Positions 1 through 11,127 of a stretch of DNA of 64,000 nt are shown here, one piece after another. A model generated the notes under the pieces. The model was not told the origin of the DNA. It did no database searches and saw nothing but the letters and a program-made list of their open reading frames with translations. Position numbers and translations under genes: made by a program. Origin of the DNA: Fusarium oxysporum f. sp. lycopersici 4287 (taxonomy: Eukaryota > Ascomycota > Sordariomycetes > Hypocreales > Nectriaceae); the NCBI RefSeq assembly GCF_000149955.1, contig NC_030992.1, forward strand, positions 1,457,073 through 1,521,072, in the 5' to 3' direction. Each line of letters opens with the position of its first letter. Within the stretch, counting starts at the first letter, position 1.

Positions 1-204
1 GTATCCTTGAAAAAATGGGTCGTGCAGGGCAATATGGGTGCATGCAGAGAAGACACAGCCCAGCAGGAGGTCGATTGATCTGAAAGTTCCCATTTCTTCG
101 GCTTGCTTGATGTTGGCGGCAATTTCTGTAAGATCCCTGCGTGTGGATGCATCAAGGCCAACATAACAAGGACCATGGTTGACAAACGTTGACCAAACGG
201 CCAT
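1..204 (-). CDS. 5' end of an unidentified protein, cut by the window edge
   Basis: An open frame of 68 codons runs from an ATG at 204 down to the left edge without a stop. The peptide starts MAVWSTFVNH and has a mixed, helix-compatible composition with a hydrophobic stretch (DLLLGCVFSACTHIAL) around residues 43-58. I do not recognise the family. An upstream exon cannot be excluded, because no promoter element decides the start. It lies directly downstream of the truncated HRP1-like gene on the same strand, but it does not resemble an RRM and so does not supply the missing part of that gene. It could also be a chance open frame. Confidence 0.35.
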   Translation of the reverse strand, partial: MAVWSTFVNHGPCYVGLDASTRRDLTEIAANIKQAEEMGTFRSIDLLLGCVFSACTHIALHDPFFQGY

Positions 205-867
205 GACAGTCGAAAGTACGGCGCAGACATTGCAATGAGAGATGCCAGATCAGCTTGGTCGAATAAAATTTCGTCTTGTGCTATCGTCTTGACTGTTCTC
301 TCTGTCTCTGTCTCATGCTAGGTACTGGCCTCGAGCGCTATTCGCTGCGAATCTCGCTATAGCACTCGAGAGTGTTTACCACTCCCGTCGGTTCAATAAG
401 ATCTCTGCGACTGAGGGCTATGGAAGACTCAAGTAGTAGTGTCTTTCGTCTGGACTAGTGCCGAATGATTCATCTTGGGATGTCCACAGGGCGTATCCCA
501 GTACCGATTGTGACATCCTCCTCTTCCTCTCATAGCCCATAGACAATAGCAGCGGACTCGCCTCAACCGGTTATATCTCTTGATCCACATATCCTCTTGA
601 ATGAGTAATGGTAACTCTTCCAATCTGAATCTTTGCCGTTTGACGTCTCCGATAGCAAAACCTCTTTTTCTTAATTTGACCACGACCCTCTCTAGCCAAG
701 CCAACTTCCGAAATGTATGCAAATGCTAAACCGATGGCCACTACTACATGGCAACGTGGCAGTTGCCATGAGGATTCAGGGTTGTGAACACGCAAGGCAA
801 ACCGTGATATTCTCGCAAGAGCGAATTCAAGAAATGTAATCACAATGCAGAAACAGTGTAGACTTAC
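205..867. other. Gap after the HRP1-like exon; no RRM found
   Basis: Beyond the splice donor at 867-866 I looked on the minus strand for the expected RRM exon (RNP2-like IFVGGL, RNP1-like RGFGFVTF) and found neither. Two minus-strand frames of 90-97 codons (429-722, 571-843) overlap each other and have no family resemblance. I treat the stretch as non-coding. Confidence 0.5.
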
Positions 868-1298
868 CCATCTTCTTTGGCACTCGCCTTGTGTACAGTT
901 CCGTATGGAGGTGTTGGAGCATCGTCATGCATATCAGCCTGGCCTGTGTGACCGGATCCGCCGTATCCTCCTCCACCGAGATTAAAATCGACATCATCAT
1001 CGTCGTCATCTTGATCTTGAGTCATGTGTTCATCATCCCCTGTTTCTTGATGTTGTTGCATCCCGTTATGCTCATCATTGTCGTTGTTGTGAATGTTAGT
1101 AGGAGGCTGAACTTCTGGGGCAGGGGGGGCTGCTGCGGCGGGAGCAGACGCTGGCTTTGCGGCATCGTTGTCATCGTAGCTGTCTAAGAGTCAGTATCCC
1201 AGGTAGACGCACAGAGTGTTTATGCTCGCTGCTTATGTTGCAATGAATACTTACAGGTCGGCGAAGAGATCATCCTCGAAGTTCTCGGGCTCCGTCAT
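868..1298 (-). pseudogene. HRP1/Nab4-like RNA-binding protein, 5' part only (RRMs missing)
   Basis: Exon 1 is 1298-1255 (MTEPENFEDDLFADL) and exon 2 is 1179-868, joined by a clean intron (donor GTAAGT, acceptor ACAG). Together they encode 118 residues plus 2 nt. The acidic, Ala/Pro-rich start, the DDDDDDVDFNLGGGGYGG segment and the end YGTVHKASAKEDG match, from memory, the N-terminus of fungal Hrp1 (cleavage factor IB, an mRNA 3'-end processing and export factor). In those proteins this segment runs straight into the first RRM (KMFIGGLNWE). Here a good donor (GGTAAGT, GT at 867-866) follows, but no RRM-coding exon occurs in the remaining 867 bases. Either the intron is unusually long and the rest lies outside the window, or the gene was cut by a rearrangement. 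The upstream half looks intact and codon-biased, so an active fragment is possible. Confidence 0.55.
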
Positions 1299-2273
1299 GG
1301 CGACGGTTGAGGTTTGGCGCGTGTTCGTGATAAGAAGTTCGAAAGATGAGGGAGCGCGAAAGAAGCGAACGACGGGTTTCGCGCACTCGACACTAGAAAG
1401 CTGTTATGGGTGAACAAGGGCAGGTGAGAAGTGATGCGCAATTGAAATTGAGAACTAAGTCGAACCAAGAGTCAAAGAAAAGGAAGAGGAGGCGACTGAA
1501 CCATGAAGGTAAAGAAAGGTACTAGGTTATCGAGCCGCGAAGCTAAAGCCTAACTGACTCTACTGACTAAGCCACAAGTGGGCCAATCAGATATCAGCAC
1601 CACTACAAACAAACAAGAACCCGAGTCTCGGACTTTTTCAAAATCCAAATGCTAATATCACTGAGACTTGGAAGATAATGAACTTGAAGATGATATTCAA
1701 AATTGAACTCTTGCCTACCATTTCAGAGCATTTTGCCCTTACAGTTTTATGCTTCTCCGTTACAACCCCTGTATTCCCATGTACATACTCTCCAAGCTCC
1801 ATTGTCAAGAAGCCTGACTTGTCTTTGAGCATTACATGGAAAAGCAGGTTTTGTTAATCTGGCTCAAACCACATGCGCTCGTTGGTGAATTGCTCTGGGC
1901 TGTATTCGTACTCCGTACCCAGGCTCGTGCCGCCTGTTGGGCGAGTAATCCGCCCCGAGGCCGGGCAGCTGAGCCCAGGCCACAGGGTCAAGGCACAGTC
2001 CTCAATTAGCAGACACCCCCGCTATGAACCCGTCCCAACCCGCTATTTCCAAGCCATGGTAGTGCTGTTTGCGGGGTGATCTCGTGGTTGAGCCAGGGCA
2101 GCCTAATTAAGCCCGTTTCCATTATGTTTGATCGTTCCATAGTAGAATAGGTCGACCAACCCAACCTACTGACTTTCTTGCACTTCACAACATCATTGCG
2201 TCGCGTTACATCGCAGCATGTAAAATACCTTCCAAGGCTCTTGTCCACGGCCTCTTTTCCTCTTCAGCGAACC
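1299..2273. other. Divergent intergenic region, HRP1-like / RabGAP
   Basis: About 1 kb separates two divergent genes and should hold both promoters. The short frames here lack family resemblance and overlap on both strands. CT-rich tracts near 2230-2270 suit a fungal transcription start just before the RabGAP ATG. I see no repeat. Confidence 0.5.
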
Positions 2274-4460
2274 ATGTGGTCGTCATCTGGGAGCGGCAAG
2301 AAGCCCGCGCAATCTGTAAGTGATGACTACCAGCGTCGAAGCTCTCTGTGCTCACAAGACTCGACGTAATGGCGCCCGCCTCTGCTAACAGCCCCACCGC
2401 CGCAGGAGATGGTCCAAGTCGGTATGTTCAGCGAGGAGTTGTGAGATGTCGAATATTTGCTGATAGAAGCTCGATTGCTTCGAGGCAGACCGATCAGAGT
2501 ATGTATTAGCTGACATGGAGTTCCATAGCCTCCAAGCTTGTGCGCTGAAGCTTATACAACTAGGTCCGTATCGCCTTTTTGGAGACCGCCACCACGAGAC
2601 AACTCTACTCCAAAGAGAAACATCACGTCGCCCACGGGCCATGGCTCAGGTCTTGTTGTTGGCGCCTCATATTCGCATGCGGATATGCTCAAATTCGACT
2701 CTTTGTCCGTTGGCTTGACCTTGCTCAAAGCTTAGTTCTTGTTTGCTGATGTCAATTGCCAGAAACCTCTCCAACTCGTCTCGACCACGAACACCTCCTT
2801 CTTCTTCTTCAGCTAAGATCCGGATTCAAGAAGCTTCTCCACCGCCGAAGACCACGCCTGGAAAGAATGGTTCACCTCCATACAAGAACTATATCAACTT
2901 TCTCTCCAACACCAACGATGACTGGAAAGCAGACGAAGACGACATGATGGGCTATGAGGATGACGATGGAGATGACTTTGGTCTGCCAAGTTTGTCGAGT
3001 ATGAAGAGAAGAACACGGCGCATTGCCACACAGAACAAGCCCGAATCAAGTACATTATCACCGACAACAGAGGGGCCTCCCAATGCTCTCTCGGCGAGAC
3101 GATATTCAAATAGTGCCGACATCGCAATAGAGCGACCCGCGCCCACATATCCCATGCCCAAAAAGAGTGAGGGAAAGATTCTTCGGCCTCAGTATAAAGA
3201 AATCTTAAAAGGTTTGCTGATCACACTTCAAAGCGCTGTCGCAGAAGTACTGACGATGACTTTCAGACCCCGCCAACGCTCTGCATCTCATCAACTATCC
3301 GACGGTTCCTGCCAATGCCACTCCCAAGGAAGCCGATGCCATAAACTCCCGAATTACACGTATTAATAAGTTTAAGAAGCTGTTACAAGCTTCCACTATT
3401 TCACTGCCTGACCTAAGGTCACTCGCCTGGTCTGGCGTACCACAAGAGGTGCGCGCCATTACCTGGCAACTCCTCCTCAGCTATCTTCCTGCGAATAGTG
3501 AGCGCCGGGTCGCCACCTTAGAGAGAAAACGGAAGGAATACTTGGATGGTGTACGACAGGCATTCGAGAGAGGAGGAAACGCCGCGACCACTGCAGCCAA
3601 CACAGCCCCAGCTGGCCGAACCAGGGGCCTGGACGAGGCCATCTGGCACCAAATCAGCATCGATGTACCCCGGACAAACCCGCATATTGAGCTATACAGC
3701 TACGAAGCTACGCAGCGATCACTTGAGCGCATTCTGTATGTGTGGGCTGTACGACATCCTGCCAGTGGCTATGTGCAGGGTATCAACGACCTTGTAACGC
3801 CTTTTTGGCAAGTCTTTTTGGGGATTTATATTGGAGATCCTGATATCGAGTCAGGCATGGACCCAGGACAGCTCCCAAAGTCTGTGTTAGACGCTGTCGA
3901 GGCCGATTCCTTTTGGTGTCTGACAAAGCTTCTCGATGGCATCCAGGACCACTATATCGTGGCGCAACCAGGGATTCAACGCCAGGTTGCTGCTCTCCGT
4001 GATTTAACAGCACGTATAGACGGCAACCTGTCCAAGCATTTGGAAAGAGAAGGCATTGAATTCATACAGTTTAGTTTCCGTTGGATGAACTGTCTCTTGA
4101 TGCGTGAAATCAGTGTCAAAAACACAGTTCGCATGTGGGACACTTATTTGGTTCGTCAACATCCATCTGCTGGCAACTCTCAAAAAACTAACTACTTGTC
4201 AGGCTGAAGAGCAAGGATTTTCCGAGTTCCATCTATATGTGTGTGCGGCCTTCCTTGTGAAATGGTCCGATAAGCTCCTGAGCATGGACTTTCAGGAGAT
4301 CATGATGTTCCTCCAATGCCTTCCCACTAAGGATTGGACGGAGAAGGACATCGAACTACTCTTAAGTGAAGCTTTCATTTGGCAGTCCCTTTTCAAGGGT
4401 TCTGCCGCACACCTAAAAGGTCAACCGGCCCGCGAACCTGTTACGAACCTACAACTGTGA
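2274..4460 (+). CDS. TBC-domain RabGAP, Gyp1-like
   Basis: GTPase-activating protein for Golgi Rab GTPases, by similarity to yeast Gyp1. Exon 1 is 2274-2315 (MWSSSGSGKKPAQS). The clear later exons are 2763-3211, 3267-4150 and 4203-4460, joined by introns with good signals and matching phases. The long N-terminus is Ser/Pro-rich and acidic (DDMMGYEDDDGDDFG). The TBC domain begins near LRSLAWSGVPQEVRAITW. It carries both catalytic fingers: the arginine in ISIDVPRTNP (about 3660-3685) and the glutamine in YVQGIND (about 3770-3790). The last exon supplies the C-terminal TBC helices (FSEFHLYVCAAFLVKW). Exons between 2316 and 2762 are uncertain. Two Ser/Thr-rich frames there (SPTAAGDGPSR near 2390-2421, SSIASRQTDQ near 2470-2500) look coding, but I could not phase them with exon 1. 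Confidence 0.85.
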
Positions 4461-5034
4461 AGAATTCCGTTGTCTTGTACAGGGTTAAATGATCATATAG
4501 GAGCGACTTTTGGAGTTGGTTCACTGGCGTGGCATGGAGTTGTAGCAATGAGGCATTGCTACAATATATTGGCATCGTAATGAGGATGGAAATCATGATC
4601 AGTATCTTCCTCTTGTATCGGGTTCCTGACTGTACAAACTCGGCAAAGCATGAGCCTTTGTGAAGGGGTTTGGTATCATATTTATTATCTAGGGTGGATT
4701 AGCCCAACTTCCTACAGTCGAGAATTAAGAATTAGAGGACCCCTTCTATTCCACCTCGTCCTTATCTTTCATTCATCCAACGTCATTTGTTTTGGGGTAT
4801 GCCTCAGTTACATGATTTTGCCTCCCAAGGTATAGAACGTTTCTTAGACGGTGAAGCGTCTTGAACGCATTGTATGCCATCCACATTATCTCAGATATCC
4901 AGCACCTCATAGAGAAACAATCCAACTCCGGAACGCCAGGCCGTGAATATTAATATATACGTGAGCACCTAAACCATCCAGTTTGGTGGTGGATCAATGT
5001 GCTGTAAACATGTGCTTTCGAACCTCAACTCAGT
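4461..5034. other. Convergent 3' intergenic region
   Basis: This AT-rich spacer lies between the convergent RabGAP and GT90 genes and must contain both 3' ends. TATATA/AATATA stretches near 4560 and 4950 would suit polyadenylation. No coding frame with family resemblance is present. Confidence 0.45.
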
Positions 5035-6981
5035 TTACCGTATTGAATCCTTTCTGGGCTCTATCAAGTCTCTTATGAATCCAAGCTTCTCGCGGTCTTC
5101 ATCGCAGACTCGAGCCCACTCAAGTAAGAGGCGCCAAGTGTACAGGCGCATATCTTCGCGACGCAAGACTTGGCTGGCCCAGTCTCTTCCTCTCTCAGCA
5201 ATAAATCGCGCGGCGGTATCCCCACCAGCTTCTTCATCTGTAAAGAATTCGAGGATGGGGTAAAGGTCCTGAAAAGTGTTATCGAAGGGTACAAAGTGAA
5301 CCCATGGAGTAAGACGGTCGTCATGCCATTCAGCATAGATAGTAGCCTTGAGAGGCATGCTCGAGGACCGTAAGAAGCCACGAAAACGGGCGCTGAATGA
5401 ATTGCCGTCGGTATCAGGCAAAAATTTATAGCGGTACTGCTCCTTCATGGTCATATGCTTCAATTCGCGATAATAAGGAGCGACAGGATCACAGCCAACT
5501 TTTTCACATAGAAGACGTTTGAACCCGCAATCAGAGATCTGCATCAACCATTGACCAATAGTATTGGAGGTACGATGGGTGCTGTTGTAATGGTCGGGAT
5601 TTGGCAGTTGAAATGTCTTGGGCTTCACACCTTGATGCTCAACACTGTCAACATATGAGCCATTAAGCATCTGGATAAGACGGTGACGATGGAAGCGATG
5701 CCAGACATCAGCTCTCGGCTCGCCGCCAGAAGCATCACCTCTCCAAACAATGCCGGTCTTCTTGGCGTGCCATGCTGGACCCATCTTCTCCCCTCCAGAA
5801 TAGAATTCGTCGGCAGTAAGGTACATGGCGCCAGGGATAAGGATCTCGTTGTTCATAGGAAGCTTAGATCCGCCAAACAATGGGATCAATTCGGTAGAAG
5901 TAGACAAACTGAGAGGCGCAACAAAGCTCCCGTGCATTTGGCGCAGATGTGGTTGCAAACAAGGATCCTGGGCAGCAGTCCAGTTTTTGATATAACCTTT
6001 ATAAGCGTACTCGGGGTCCCAATTTGAGGGATATTCAACAGGAGCCTTAAAGTCTGAGACTTGTTGAACATTGCGTGACGGAGCGTTGGGGTCACACGTC
6101 ACACGCGCGAGTTCCCAATAGTTAGCTGAGCTATTGTACCAGTAGGGATCGTAAGGCTGAGGTTTTTCGTCGTCGAGCTTGGACAAAGTCTTAAACTTTG
6201 TGACGACCTCCTTCATAGGAGCGATGCGCCGATTATCGCGTTCTTGATCGACAAATTTGGATAATTCGTCGAAAGGAACAAGAAGTCGAGGTTCATCCAT
6301 GTAGTTGATTGGCATGTCGACGTCAGGCAAATCCTTTGCAAACTCTTCGACGAGGTTGGTCCATAGTTCAAGCCATGGCACACGATCGGTTGCATCGCCC
6401 ACACCAGTAGCCACGCCATTGCGAACTTTCACGACCCAATGCCAGGCGGATGCGCGCCTGGCTAGTGTGTGAGCGTCAAGCGCCCAATATGGAGCCAAAT
6501 CCTTGTATATGCGATCGAAATAATCCTCTACCACAATGCTATTGGAAGCGAGTGCAGCCTCCATCCACTTATCAAAGCCTGGTGGTGGGTGACGTCCTCG
6601 GCGGGCGCGATAACGCTCGGCAGCATCGTAAAGATCATGGCTTCGTTTTGAAAGGAGGCTCTCATGGCGAGCGCGGGCATCTGCCATGAGCTTCTTAATT
6701 GGATGTTTTGGGCCCATAGTGACTGGGCCCTTAGGTTCTGTCACATCCCAGCCCTGGCTGCTGGTCCATAATATATAATTGGTGATAGCGAAACATATGA
6801 GAAATAGGGTGCTGAGGTAGCGGAAGACTAATCGAGAAGGCCAGTTCGATAGCCATTGTTTGAACCGAGGCCACATCATGGCCACGGATATGATGTAAGA
6901 TAATGCAGGGGGCGGAGGAGTCGGAGAGTCTATGCGCGCCACGGAGGAGCGGGAAAACGAAGCATCGACGGACGATTGCAA
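5035..6981 (-). CDS. CAP10-like glycosyltransferase, family GT90
   Basis: A single-exon gene of 648 residues, probably a Golgi type II membrane glycosyltransferase (the family includes cryptococcal CAP10/CXT1 xylosyltransferases and animal POGLUT). After about 45 cytosolic residues there is one hydrophobic segment (FRYLSTLFLICFAITNYILW), followed by a lumenal domain. The GT90 core is visible: TGIVWRGDASGG, then YRYKFLPDTDGNSFSARFRG, then the SSMPLKATIYAEWHDDRLTP block before VHFVPFDN. Several N-x-S/T sequons (NSSANY, NGSYVD, NSTHRT) fit a lumenal catalytic domain. The length is usual for filamentous fungal members. The first ATG is used here, although an internal MM about 34 codons in, just before the membrane segment, could also start the protein. 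Donor and acceptor sugars cannot be inferred. Confidence 0.88.
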   Translation of the reverse strand: MQSSVDASFSRSSVARIDSPTPPPPALSYIISVAMMWPRFKQWLSNWPSRLVFRYLSTLFLICFAITNYILWTSSQGWDVTEPKGPVTMGPKHPIKKLMADARARHESLLSKRSHDLYDAAERYRARRGRHPPPGFDKWMEAALASNSIVVEDYFDRIYKDLAPYWALDAHTLARRASAWHWVVKVRNGVATGVGDATDRVPWLELWTNLVEEFAKDLPDVDMPINYMDEPRLLVPFDELSKFVDQERDNRRIAPMKEVVTKFKTLSKLDDEKPQPYDPYWYNSSANYWELARVTCDPNAPSRNVQQVSDFKAPVEYPSNWDPEYAYKGYIKNWTAAQDPCLQPHLRQMHGSFVAPLSLSTSTELIPLFGGSKLPMNNEILIPGAMYLTADEFYSGGEKMGPAWHAKKTGIVWRGDASGGEPRADVWHRFHRHRLIQMLNGSYVDSVEHQGVKPKTFQLPNPDHYNSTHRTSNTIGQWLMQISDCGFKRLLCEKVGCDPVAPYYRELKHMTMKEQYRYKFLPDTDGNSFSARFRGFLRSSSMPLKATIYAEWHDDRLTPWVHFVPFDNTFQDLYPILEFFTDEEAGGDTAARFIAERGRDWASQVLRREDMRLYTWRLLLEWARVCDEDREKLGFIRDLIEPRKDSIR

Positions 6982-9900
6982 GCTCAGAGAGCGTGGCCCG
7001 AGGGCATTTTTAAGCAGGATATTATTCGGATTTGCGACGGAGAAGGATATGTTCGAGGCTGCTCTCGGTAAGAAATCGGGGGATCGCGGTGACTTTTGTC
7101 GCAGGAAGAGATCGAGGAGCAGGAGTAGATTGAACAGAAGAAACCAAGAGGAAAGGAAAGGTAAAGAAGGGTAAGATCAGACAAGTGAGATAAGAATTTG
7201 GTGAGTTGAGGTTGTGGTGTTGAGAAAGGTCAGGTGGAACAGGAACGATGTCCAGGACGAGTACCTGCCCTGTCGAGGTGGAAACTGGAAATCGCCGGGA
7301 AGTCGCAAGTCAAATCCCAGAATTGGTCCTGAGTGGAGGGGGGCGTTGGAGCGTGGAGAAGTTACTTGGAGATTTGCGGAGCCACCTGCATATTAACTTG
7401 AGCAAGGTGCTATAAAGCCAGGGTGGTGGTATTGGAGCTTTGTCGTTGTAGAGGCTGTCAATTGAAGAGATCAGGGTTCGAGGGGACAAAGAGAGACTCA
7501 GGAGCACCGCCAGGCTTTTCCTTTAGTTCTTGTCCTTCAGGATATCCAAGCTTCTAGCCAAATCCTCTGCATGTTAGTCACCATATGAAGTCCGCTTCTA
7601 TGGAGATGTATCATGCTACATTTTCTAAGGTAAAATAGGTTAGAACTTCGCTTCAGGGGAGCACCATGTACCGAACAGTTTATACAGTTTATGAGTGAGT
7701 GTAGAGGGTCTTGGAGACGTGGTCAAGAAACATAATTAAGTTGTTTCATGTGATTCAGCAACACCCAAAGTCTAACCTAAACCTTGGACTTGTTATCACT
7801 TGATATTCGCATTCTTCAAGTCTTAGTCTCTCATAACACTTTCCACGTAGTACTGCCCATCCTTGAGAGACGCCCACTTTCCGTAGGAGGTGATAAAGTG
7901 ACAGCCTGCAGCCAGAAAGGGGGAACCAGAGTCTCAGAACGGAAACTACTGTCCTGCCCGCGTTTAGCCATTAGCGGGGTGGCTTGGCGGTCCATATTAG
8001 TGATCGCAGGCCGGGTTCTAATCCACTGACTTTAGTCTGGAATGCTATTTATGTCTTTAGCAACTATCAATCGATTTCACGTCCCTTGTGAATCTTTCAC
8101 TTATGTACGGTTAATCTCTTAGAATTGCTCTCGTCACTGTGATGATAAGATGTTAATTAACATCAGCATCTTCACTACTGACTACCTGCCTAGGATACAC
8201 CTTTATGCATGTCAAATTAGTCGCGTCTAGTTTTTGCTTTGGCGTGTGGTGGCTGACTTTTATCCATTTGCATACCCAAAGTGACATAATAGCGGATGAC
8301 GAGGAACGTGCAAACGTAACCATAAAATGTCTTTCTTTCGCACTACACTACGTGCGGTGTCTGTACTCCATATGTGTTCAGGGTTCAATGTGAAGCATTC
8401 TGAACCATGAAAACTACCCTTGGTAATGCTTGTCACTTAGCCGACATTCAGTCCAAGGGTGAACCATCAACCCGATGTCAACATAGCAAACCACTTTCGG
8501 GTCTAGCTACGGTCATTACGGTCAGCCATGATATGTGCAGATGCAGAGTCGCTTCATATATCCCTGTGTGTTAAATCCTTGAGCGGCGGGTCGATACGAG
8601 CAGCAACCGAGACTGCAAACATGGATCATAAAATAAATCAAACAAACAAACCCACTTGATTTCTCAGACTGAAAGACTCAATTGGCTCTTCCTTTAATTT
8701 TAAAGATCTGAAATGAAATCACTGCCACCCTACAATATGTTTTGTGCATAACCGACCTGTGATTGAAGATGCAGCTATCCCCGGCTCCGAAATGACAATC
8801 CCTGTCACTGATCCAGGTCAACTCATTTGTTTAGTTCAACCGCCGGAGCCAACCGCGAACTGGTTTTCACAAACTTCGTACTAGTAGTCAGTGAACGACC
8901 CCTTTCTCGCGTGGTAAGGGAGAAACTCTGGGGAAGATCTTCCGAGTTGCTTTATTAGTTTATTTTTAACGTATATTTAGATTATGAGCGAAACGATTAT
9001 TCCCTCCTTGTTTAACTGATGGTCGATCAAAAATCGTAACCAATGGATGCTTGGCCAGAGACAGGAAGTTAAAGGCTCAGCTACAGTTAAACACAAAACC
9101 AAGAAGCAATACCCACAGAAACAAATAATATTGGCTTGGAAACTGATAATATTTCATTATAGCCTTATGATATTCAAGTCATTGATCAGACCCGGAATGC
9201 ACATCCCATACTTTCCTACCGAATCTCCTTTAAATTCATTGAATATCCCAATACTTTCAGGTTGATATTCACATCGAAATTCTCCGTACACTAAGGCAGC
9301 CAGACATAATCGCCACCCCAGCAGCTTAATTATTATCAACCATGGTTGGCAACTTTTAGCTGGCAGGGTATTGACTGATGATGCTCCTTGCACTGGCTTG
9401 CGCTTTTGTAACAAACCATTTCTGAAATATATATTTTGGCACCGTCAATGCAAGCATGTAGGATGACAATAGCTGTACCAAAACGGCCTCTAAATTTCAT
9501 AGAGGCCAATATACAGGCGAGAACAATGGAAATACAGTTTCTTGCATTTTTGAAACCCTGACATGTTGATACGTCTGAGTAGTAGTCGACCCAAAATCTA
9601 GTATTAAGCCAGTGACACTCCCATCTCCTTGCCTAAGCAATCAAGACACAAATCAACGAACATCAAGTATTCGCCACTGGCTTTAAGAACCAGAACACAA
9701 AATTTCATTTCAGTTCATGTCGATTGGAGAGAATTCGCTTGCTTCCCCGTCAAGTGGTCTAGAGGCAATGTGAACGTCATGGATTTGGTAGCATGAAACT
9801 TTCTGAACCCAGTGACAGAGTGTGAGGCAAAACGATTCCCATTGAAAACCTCAACAAAGAAAAAAACCCCTCAAGCCTTTGAACTGTCTTCTCTCCCACC

Positions 9901-10210
9901 GCAGGAATAACTCCTAAAAGTCATTCACTTTCGACATCCATCTTTCTTCTAACTAAGGTCCCCCGAGGTTATCACCAGAAGAGGAGCCCCACCACGCCGG
10001 CTAATCCACGGCTTCGAGAAGCCCGTCTCATCCAATCAGAATTGTCTTATTCCAGGTCGGCAAGCAAAGAGGCGAATCATTCAACATCAACCAAGAAAGC
10101 TTCGCTCCGCCAACGCCGTCAACTACGCCCGCGCCAATCTCCCCTCTTCAGGCTCTCTGATATCGTGCGATCGAGGTTCGCTCCTCTGCCGAATCGTTCT
10201 CTCGCCCGAA
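6982..10210. other. 3.2-kb gene-poor stretch
   Basis: The region lies between the divergently placed GT90 and complex I genes. Only short frames (60-85 codons) occur, none with recognisable motifs, and stops are frequent on all strands. The 6982-7200 part is a purine-rich leader of GT90. The 9840-10210 part is a CT-rich leader of the complex I gene. The middle (7500-9800) shows no tandem repeat, tRNA or transposon signature that I can see. Confidence 0.5.
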
Positions 10211-11127
10211 ATGCTCTCTTCCACGCGGTCCGCGGCCTCAATGGCCCTCCGAGGTGCGTGCCTTGAACTCTTCCGGCCAGGCGGGCTTTATAGCTCGAAC
10301 AACGAATTCGATCATCGCGACGCCAATACATGTTGCTGACTTTACTTGTTACAATAGTCAAGCCTACAACTGCTATTGTTCCTTTCCGAACTACCGCTGC
10401 CGCCTTCACGACCAACTCTCGCCGCGATGCTAGCGCCCTCCAGACTCACTCAGCAACTGGTGTAGGAAAGGTTCGCAGAGAGGTTCCGCTGCCCAGCGAG
10501 ATTGCTCCTAAGGGTGCCTTGCAGTATGCGCTGTATGTTATTCCTGCAACCTTCGCTTGTGTCGAGAAAATCGCATTCGTTACCCAAATACTGGACCAGC
10601 ATTAATCTGTTCCATTCAACAGGACCACACTTGATGCCGTCACCAACTGGGCTCGTCAGTCCTCCCTTTGGCCTATGACCTTCGGTCTGGCCTGCTGTGC
10701 CGTCGAAATGATGCATCTCTCCACCCCCCGATACGATCAGGATCGCCTCGGTATTATTTTCCGTGCTTCGCCACGACAGTCCGATGTCATGATTGTTGCT
10801 GGTACTCTCACAAACAAGATGGCTCCTGCTCTTCGACAGGTTTACGATCAGATGCCTGATCCCCGCTGGGTTATTTCCATGGGTTCATGTGCTAATGGTG
10901 GTGGATACTACCACTACAGCTACTCTGTCGTCCGAGGTATGTCTTATCCTCCTCCCACTCAACTCCCACCCAAATTAACCCCACAACCAGGATGCGACCG
11001 TGTAGTTCCTGTTGACGTCTACGTGCCGGGCTGCCCTCCTACGAGTGAAGCATTGATGTACGGAATCTTCCAGCTCCAACGCAAAATGCGACAAACTCGC
11101 ATTACCCGACATTGGTACAGAAAGTAA
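10211..11127 (+). CDS. NADH:ubiquinone oxidoreductase 20 kDa subunit (PSST/NDUFS7/NuoB)
   Basis: Core subunit of mitochondrial complex I that carries iron-sulfur cluster N2, the last electron carrier before ubiquinone. The four exons are 10211-10253, 10358-10532, 10623-10936 and 10991-11127. All phases agree, and the product is 222 residues. Residues 1-60 form a basic, Ser/Ala-rich mitochondrial presequence ([14 protein letters not shown]). The cluster N2 cysteines are all present: the tandem pair in FGLACCAVE, the one in MGSCANGGG and the one in [11 protein letters not shown]. Other family hallmarks are [29 protein letters not shown] and the C-terminal TRHWYRK. The first intron is the longest (104 nt) and follows codon 14. 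Fusarium-like genomes normally carry a single copy, so this should be the functional gene. Confidence 0.96.
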
